The notes under the pieces were generated by a model. That model searched no databases and was not told the DNA's origin. It saw only the letters and a list, made by a program, of their open reading frames with translations. The translations under genes were made by a program, and so were the position numbers. A DNA stretch of 46,455 nucleotides. Source: Deltaproteobacteria bacterium (GTDB lineage Bacteria; Desulfobacterota; Binatia; Bin18). Within the stretch, counting starts at the first letter, position 1. The number at the start of each line of letters is the position of its first letter. Of the stretch, positions 42,377 through 46,455 are shown piece after piece. The stretch spans positions 1-46,455 of the forward strand of contig VGTJ01000018.1 in assembly GCA_016874775.1 (NCBI GenBank), given 5' to 3'.

Positions 42377-43444
42377 ATGGAATTTGCGATTGCGTACCCT
42401 GCGAAGCCGGACGCCTGGAAAGATCTGCTCGTTGCCGAAGATCACGGATTCACTCATTGTTGGTTCTATGATTCGCAAATGATCTACAGCGATGTCTATG
42501 TGTGTATGGCACTTGCTGCGGAACGGACCAAGCGGATCACACTTGCTACTGGTGTGGCCATTCCAAGCAATCGCATTCCACCAGTGACCGCGCATTCTAT
42601 TGCGACGATCAATCAGCTTGCGCCGGGCCGTGTCATTCTTGGCATCGGTACCGGTTTTACCGGACGCAATACGATGGGGCTGCCGCCGGTGCCACTCGAT
42701 ACTGTCCGCTCCTACATTCAACAGTGCCGGACGTTGTTACGCGGGGATGAGTTACTCTACCGCGAGGGAGCCCGAGAGCGTTGGATTCGTTTTCTCCATC
42801 AGGATCATGGGTATATCAACGTTAAAGATCCGACTCCTATTTATTTTGCCGCGAACGGACCAAAAGCACTCGAACTCGTCGGCGAGATAACCGATGGCTG
42901 GATTACCACCTTGTCTGATCCGCAGAGCTTCAAGAAGAATCTTGCCGTAGTCGAAAAAGGAGCGACAAAAGCTGGTCGAACGCTGACCAATTTCCCCAAC
43001 GTTGCGTTGTGCACCGGATGCGTCCTGCGGCCAGGAGAGTCGCTGACCTCGCAACGTGTGATTGACCGGGTTGGGCCGTTTGCGATTGTTGCGCTGCATG
43101 CCTTGTGGGAGCGCTCAGCGGTTGCCTCGGATCTCCCACCACTGTTGAAAGATCTGTATGGGAAGTATGACACCGAGTACGCGGCCAAACTCAAAACCCC
43201 GACGGACCGCCGGTATTTGGAGATCCACGAAGGCCACCTGATTTACCTGAAGCCTGGGGAAGAAAAGTATGTGACTGAGGACCTCGTTCGCGGGTTTAGC
43301 TTAACCGGCACCGGGGAAGAGATCATTGCTCGGCTCAAAGCGCTTGAAGCTGTGGGACTGAAGCAAGTGGCGATTCAAGTCGTAGGAGAATCTGGTCGTG
43401 AGATGATCGAGGAATTTAGTCGCGAGGTGATTGCAAAGTATTAA
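42377..43444 (+). CDS. LLM class flavin-dependent oxidoreductase (F420-type subgroup likely)
   Basis: The 355-aa TIM barrel of the luciferase superfamily has LVAEDHGFTHCWFYDSQM, ERTKRITLATGVAIPSNRIPPVTAHSIATINQLAPGRVILGIGTGFTGR, IYFAANGPKALELVGEITDGWIT and GTGEEIIARLKALEAVGLKQVAIQ. The GIGTG and ITDGWI patterns are closest to methylene-tetrahydromethanopterin reductase-like, F420-using members. No F420 biosynthesis gene lies here. GGAGG lies 9 nt before ATG 42377. It is only ~36% of this window away from, and quite different from, the LLM gene at 15589, so they are not recent duplicates. Confidence 0.9.
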   Translation: MEFAIAYPAKPDAWKDLLVAEDHGFTHCWFYDSQMIYSDVYVCMALAAERTKRITLATGVAIPSNRIPPVTAHSIATINQLAPGRVILGIGTGFTGRNTMGLPPVPLDTVRSYIQQCRTLLRGDELLYREGARERWIRFLHQDHGYINVKDPTPIYFAANGPKALELVGEITDGWITTLSDPQSFKKNLAVVEKGATKAGRTLTNFPNVALCTGCVLRPGESLTSQRVIDRVGPFAIVALHALWERSAVASDLPPLLKDLYGKYDTEYAAKLKTPTDRRYLEIHEGHLIYLKPGEEKYVTEDLVRGFSLTGTGEEIIARLKALEAVGLKQVAIQVVGESGREMIEEFSREVIAKY

Positions 43445-43465
43445 CAGGCATAAGACGTAAAACTT

Positions 43466-43493
43466 GGGACTAGAGGCTGGGGGCTAGGGGCTT
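43466..43493. repeat. Heptanucleotide array (GGGACTA/GAGGCTG/GGGGCTA/GGGGCTT)
   Basis: Four 7-nt units in a row, all of type GRGRCTn, in the spacer between the LLM gene and the SDR gene. A further short T-rich repeat (TTTTTACATTTTTACATTTTG) lies just before the SDR start. Confidence 0.75.
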
Positions 43494-43587
43494 GTGAGGA
43501 GAGCGACTCTACTTCTCGCTTTTAACTCTCAGTCCCCGCTTTGCTACAGATCGCTTTTTACATTTTTACATTTTGAGGAGGTGTGGT

Positions 43588-44418
43588 ATGGGGCGGTTGG
43601 ATGGAAAAATAGCACTCGTCACTGGCGGTGCCTCCGGCATTGGTCGGGCGATTTGTCTCAGTTTCGCCCGTGAAGGGGCGACGATTGTCTGTAACGACCT
43701 CGTCGTTGATCTCGCACAGAAAGTGCTTGATGAATGCGGCCAGGCAAAACAGGGCCTGGCGGCCAAGGCGGATGTGTCTAACAGCCGCCACGTTGCTGCG
43801 ATGTTCGAGAAAGTTGGGAAAAAGTACGGCCGCCTCGATATTCTCGTCAACAATGCAGGCATTGGGTTAGAGAATGCCAAGTTGCGTGCGCGTTTCAACA
43901 AAGTGCTGGAAAAGCAGCAGAGCGAACTCGCCAGCACGGGGAGAATTACCACTGCTCTCGCGGCCACGCAGAATCTGAGCGATGAAGATTGGGATCGCAT
44001 GCTCGGGGTGCATCTGACTGGCACGTTTTACTGCACCCGCGAAGCGCTTAAGCTGATGGAGAAGCAACGGACCGGGAAGATCGTGAGTATCGCCTCGATT
44101 TGTGGCATGACCGGCTGTGCCGGTGCGCCACACTACAGCGCTGCCAAAGCGGGTATTATGGGATTTACTCGTGCCGTGGCACGCGAAGCAATCATCAGCG
44201 GAGTGAATGTCAATGCGATCGCGCCGGGGTATATCGATACCCCCATGACTGAGGCGATCGACGATGCCGTTCGTCGTATGATCAGTATGGCAACACCGGC
44301 TGGCCGCTTTGGCTCGCCGCAAGATGTGGCCAACTTAGCGGTCTATCTGGCATCGGAAGAGGCGAATTTTGTTGTCGGTCAAGTGACGAGCCCAAATGGG
44401 GGCTACGTCATCGCGTGA
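43588..44418 (+). CDS. Short-chain dehydrogenase/reductase (SDR)
   Basis: This 276-aa classical SDR is an NAD(P)-dependent alcohol/ketone oxidoreductase. It has the cofactor motif TGGASGIGRA, Asp in VCNDL (favouring NAD(H) over NADP), and NNAG. The catalytic Ser lies in VSIASICG and YSAAKAG holds Tyr and Lys; PGYIDTPMT follows. An insert of about 30 residues after NNAG (KLRARFNKVLEKQQSELAS) is longer than usual and probably forms an extra helix near the active site. GAGGAGG lies 8 nt before ATG 43588. The substrate is unknown; the nearby LLM enzyme may belong to the same pathway. Confidence 0.92.
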   Translation: MGRLDGKIALVTGGASGIGRAICLSFAREGATIVCNDLVVDLAQKVLDECGQAKQGLAAKADVSNSRHVAAMFEKVGKKYGRLDILVNNAGIGLENAKLRARFNKVLEKQQSELASTGRITTALAATQNLSDEDWDRMLGVHLTGTFYCTREALKLMEKQRTGKIVSIASICGMTGCAGAPHYSAAKAGIMGFTRAVAREAIISGVNVNAIAPGYIDTPMTEAIDDAVRRMISMATPAGRFGSPQDVANLAVYLASEEANFVVGQVTSPNGGYVIA

Positions 44419-44441
44419 TGGGTTCTCGGTAAAAACAGCAT

Positions 44442-44570
44442 GCAGCCGTCAGCTATCAGCATTGAGTCAAAATAAAGCTCTCTTTTGCGCAATGTTCTGC
44501 CGTCGAACAGCCGATGACCACAAGCAGCGGTGTTTTCTGGCCAGGCTGATAGATGCTCACCGATAGCTGA
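44442..44570. repeat. Two heptanucleotide arrays (TCAGCnn and TAGCTGA types)
   Basis: The first array, 44442-44469, has GCAGCCG, TCAGCTA, TCAGCAT, TGAGTCA. The second, 44543-44570, has AGGCTGA, TAGATGC, TCACCGA, TAGCTGA. The units are roughly reverse complements of each other (TCAGCTA / TAGCTGA), so the two arrays form an inverted pair about 70 bp apart. They fill the spacer before the sigma-factor gene. Confidence 0.7.
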
Positions 44571-44598
44571 TCGCTTCCTTAATTTTTTTCTCCACCGG

Positions 44599-44618
44599 GT
44601 GTCAACCAAACGTGACAC
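44599..44618. promoter_or_regulatory. Inverted repeat upstream of the ECF sigma operon
   Basis: GTGTCA, 8 nt, TGACAC is a perfect 6-bp dyad 31 bp upstream of the GTG start. It could be an operator or part of an autoregulated ECF promoter (TGACAC then CGTTAT 8 nt later). The evidence is only position and symmetry. Confidence 0.3.
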
Positions 44619-44649
44619 TCCTTCGTTATTACACAGAGGGCAAGAAACG

Positions 44650-45189
44650 GTGGGAGACCCGGTTCGCGTGACAGACGATATTTCGCATGAGAGGTTTGAA
44701 GACCTGTATCGCGCCCATTACGGGCGCATTATGCGGCTGTGTCGTCTGCTTTTACATGACACGCAGGAAGCAGAGGAAGCTGCCCAGGAGGTTTTCCTCA
44801 AACTCTTACGGGTGAGTAAAGGTCTGACTGGGGTCATGGTGTGGGAGGCTTGGCTGACGCGCGTTGCCGTGAATACCTGCCGGGACCGGCGGCGCAGTTG
44901 GTGGTGGCGTAGCAAACGAGGGAACGAGATGGAATGGCAAACGTTACAGCTCCCCAGCATTGCACCATCGCCTGAAGAAGTGACCGTCAGTCGTGAACAA
45001 CGGGAACGTATTTGGCACTTTCTCCGCCGCTTGTCCTCTCGCCAACAGGAAGTCTTTGTTCTGCGTTATGTCGAGGGCTGGACGGGCGAGGAAGTCGCGG
45101 AGTTCTTAGAGATGACGCCTGGCAGTGTGAAGCGCCATCTCTTCCGTGCTGTTCAGCATATGCGCCAGGCGCTTGGAGGTCGCTCGTGA
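44650..45189 (+). CDS. ECF-type RNA polymerase sigma factor
   Basis: The ~179-aa product has sigma region 2 (FEDLYRAHYGRIMRLCRLLL, EAEEAAQEVFLKLLRV, AWLTRVAVNTCRDRRR). It ends with region 4 (LSSRQQEVFVLRYVEGWTGEEVAEFLEMTPGSVKRHLFRAVQHMRQ). It lacks regions 1 and 3, so it is an ECF (group 4) sigma that answers an envelope or extracellular signal. The start is either GTG 44650 (GAGG 10 nt upstream) or GTG 44668. Its stop overlaps the next gene start (GTGA), which encodes the anti-sigma. Confidence 0.92.
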   Translation: MGDPVRVTDDISHERFEDLYRAHYGRIMRLCRLLLHDTQEAEEAAQEVFLKLLRVSKGLTGVMVWEAWLTRVAVNTCRDRRRSWWWRSKRGNEMEWQTLQLPSIAPSPEEVTVSREQRERIWHFLRRLSSRQQEVFVLRYVEGWTGEEVAEFLEMTPGSVKRHLFRAVQHMRQALGGRS

Positions 45190-45740
45190 ATCCGTGTGTA
45201 TCAGAAGAAGTCCTTCTGTCAGTCTATGACGGTGACGCCTCACCAGAGGCGCGCGCACATGTGGCGAAGTGTCAGATTTGTACAATGCGCTACGAACACC
45301 TCGTCAAGGACCTCAAGCTCCTTGGACAAGTGTTACGAGATCCGCCGCCACAGCCAGCGCCACGGCCAGTACCACAACCAGTTGTGCGACGCTGGTTTCC
45401 ATTGGTCGTTACCAGTGCGGCTACTGCCGGGCTGGTATGGGGCTACATGCAATGGACAGCGGGATGGCGTCTGGAGTCGTCGCGCCCCCCTCTCTCTACA
45501 GTGAGGGCGAATGAAGTGCGGGATGAGGACCTGGCCCGTTTCTTCAGCCAAGCAGTGGGGCCAGCGGTTTTTTCGACTATGGAACTGGGTGTGACAGATT
45601 TTCCGGAACGTGCCACGAACCTGGCGTACGTACGAGCGGCACTCGACGGTGGCTGGCCGCAAGAACGGTGTAGCGGGGAGCAAACGCGCGGGTGTGAGAA
45701 CGACCCCTTTGCGTTGCTGTTTGACGAAGAAGAACATTGA
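45186..45740 (+). CDS. Membrane anti-sigma factor with zinc-binding (ZAS-like) motif
   Basis: The 184-aa product has the anti-sigma zinc motif HVAKCQIC (H-x3-C-x2-C) after LLSVYDGDASPEARA. A Pro-rich linker follows, then one TM helix (FPLVVTSAATAGLVWGYM) near residue 75 and a periplasmic part of ~90 residues. It would hold the ECF sigma factor inactive at the membrane until a periplasmic signal arrives. GTG 45186 overlaps the sigma stop by four bases, with GGAGGT 5 nt upstream. Two Cys in the tail (RCSGEQTRGC) could form a disulfide. Confidence 0.88.
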   Translation: MNPCVSEEVLLSVYDGDASPEARAHVAKCQICTMRYEHLVKDLKLLGQVLRDPPPQPAPRPVPQPVVRRWFPLVVTSAATAGLVWGYMQWTAGWRLESSRPPLSTVRANEVRDEDLARFFSQAVGPAVFSTMELGVTDFPERATNLAYVRAALDGGWPQERCSGEQTRGCENDPFALLFDEEEH

Positions 45741-45752
45741 GGAGGGGGTTTC

Positions 45753-46259
45753 GTGAGAAGATATCTACGTGCCGTGATGATTGCAGTGGTCATGAGCAGC
45801 CTGTGGGTCTCTCCGGCGATCGGGCAAGACCTCGGCGGGCTGGAATCATTTATCACTGGGAGCACTCGTGGAGATGGACCGGGGACGTTGATGCTGCTGC
45901 TGTTGAAAGGGATCGGCCTTACTCCCGAACAAAAACAACAAGTGAAGAGCATTTTCATCGCCCATCGAGGCAATCTGGAGACGCTCTTTCGTGAACTCCA
46001 GGCGGCGAATGCAGAGTTAACGAAAACCCTCTTTGCTGAAGAAGAAGTGAATGCCGCGGATATTGCTCCTCATGCTGAACGTGTCACTCTGGCGCGACAA
46101 CAGTTACTCCAGGAAGGGCTGACCGTTGTCCTTGAGGTACGACAGGTGCTGACTCCGGAACAACGAGTGAAAGCCGCACGACTGCGAGAGCAACTGCAAA
46201 AACTCCAGGGAGCATTGACTGGGTCGTCGCAACAACACAGTGGAGGAACAGCTCCATAA
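45753..46259 (+). CDS. Periplasmic Spy/CpxP-like (LTxxQ) protein
   Basis: The 168-aa product has a signal peptide (VMIAVVMSSLWVSPAIGQ). It has two LTPEQ motifs (GLTPEQKQQVKSIF and VLTPEQRVKAARLREQLQ), the mark of Spy/CpxP/ZraP/CnrX-like all-helical proteins. These act as periplasmic chaperones or metal-sensing partners. Placed after an ECF sigma and its anti-sigma, it is either the sensor partner (as in Cnr) or a target of the system. GTG 45753 has GGAGG about 7 nt upstream. The C-terminus is Ser/Gln/His-rich (SSQQHSGG), perhaps metal-binding. Confidence 0.88.
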   Translation: MRRYLRAVMIAVVMSSLWVSPAIGQDLGGLESFITGSTRGDGPGTLMLLLLKGIGLTPEQKQQVKSIFIAHRGNLETLFRELQAANAELTKTLFAEEEVNAADIAPHAERVTLARQQLLQEGLTVVLEVRQVLTPEQRVKAARLREQLQKLQGALTGSSQQHSGGTAP

Positions 46260-46307
46260 ACAGGTGGTGAGAAAGCAGAGCGCCGAAGATTACGGAGGTA
46301 ACAGACG

Positions 46308-46451
46308 ATGTACGCACAGCTTGTTTACTTAAGGCATGGGCAAGAATTAAGTTACCGATTAAGAGCGAGGAAGAAGCGTATAGTTCCAATCGCCATGAAA
46401 CTTACCGGGTTTGATATTGAGCGCTTGAAACTCATCGTCGGAGACCTGTAG
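46308..46451 (+). CDS. Small basic protein, 47 aa, reaching into the contig-end repeat
   Basis: ATG 46308 has GGAGGT 7 nt upstream, a good ribosome site, and the 47-codon frame ends TAG 46449-46451, just before the contig end. The product is basic in the middle (LRARKKR) and ends LTGFDIERLKLIVGDL. Its last ~40 codons lie in the 126-bp sequence repeated at the left end, where they are fused in frame to unrelated sequence. It may be a multicopy small gene or a frame created by the repeat. I do not recognise it. Confidence 0.4.
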   Translation: MYAQLVYLRHGQELSYRLRARKKRIVPIAMKLTGFDIERLKLIVGDL

Positions 46452-46455
46452 GCCT
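46330..46455. repeat. Right arm of 126-bp terminal inverted repeat
   Basis: An exact reverse complement of bases 2-127. Joining the window's right end to its left end through the shared AGGCCT would make a palindrome of about 246 bp. Confidence 0.95.

Overview
The window looks like a chromosomal contig from an uncultured Gram-negative bacterium with about mid-50s % G+C by eye. It carries outer-membrane biogenesis genes (bamA, skp, fabZ, lpxA, lpxI). Their company is CaiB/BaiF CoA transferases, LLM flavin oxidoreductases, a PEP-mutase/isocitrate-lyase family enzyme, a DUF6178 protein and ExeA/GspA-type ATPases. That mix is typical of lineages once grouped as Deltaproteobacteria (Binatota/Desulfobacterota-like) or Tectomicrobia. 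The placement is an inference; no rRNA gene is present. Both contig ends carry the same 126-bp sequence in inverted orientation, most likely an assembly boundary in a repeat.

Layout. 0.2-10.4 kb: a truncated membrane sensor fragment, a DHA2 exporter, a PEP-mutase family enzyme, DUF6178, an XdhC/MobA-like pair for molybdenum-enzyme maturation, an MFS transporter, an Rrf2 regulator with an Fe-S type cysteine set, PPK2 and a CBS protein. 10.9-16.6 kb: a catabolic block with NIPSNAP, a CaiB-type CoA transferase lacking the catalytic Asp, its Asp-containing partner broken by a frameshift and a stop, a homogentisate-dioxygenase-like enzyme and an LLM oxidoreductase. 16.7-20 kb: hisC, an MltD-like transglycosylase and a macro-domain protein translationally coupled to it. 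20-29.3 kb: a secreted beta-helix protein divergent from bamA-skp-fabZ-lpxA-lpxI, then a large secreted YVTN-propeller protein. 29.36 kb: tRNA-Ala(GGC).

29.7-34.3 kb is the most unusual accessory region. It holds a secreted unknown protein interrupted by an in-frame TGA, a TIR protein with two membrane segments and a large extracytoplasmic part, and an exported trypsin-like protease fused to a formylglycine-enzyme-like domain without the usual active-site cysteine. A decaying Phd/VapC module follows. 34.3-42.3 kb carries three ExeA-type AAA ATPases with different C-termini, a 59-aa membrane protein, a CsgG-like lipoprotein and a zinc-ribbon/AgmX-TonB/SH3 membrane protein, which together look like an envelope complex. 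42.4-46.3 kb carries an LLM oxidoreductase, an SDR, and an ECF sigma/anti-sigma/Spy-like stress operon.

Intergenic regions carry three kinds of repeats: degenerate tandem repeats with a strict 7-nt period but a different unit at each site; hairpin elements beginning TGTCATnCTGAG; and CCCTCTCCC/GGGAGAGGG hairpins. Three interrupted genes with clear intact remainders (CoA transferase, the 29.7-kb gene, and the toxin-antitoxin pair) point to ongoing gene decay, or in part to sequence error.
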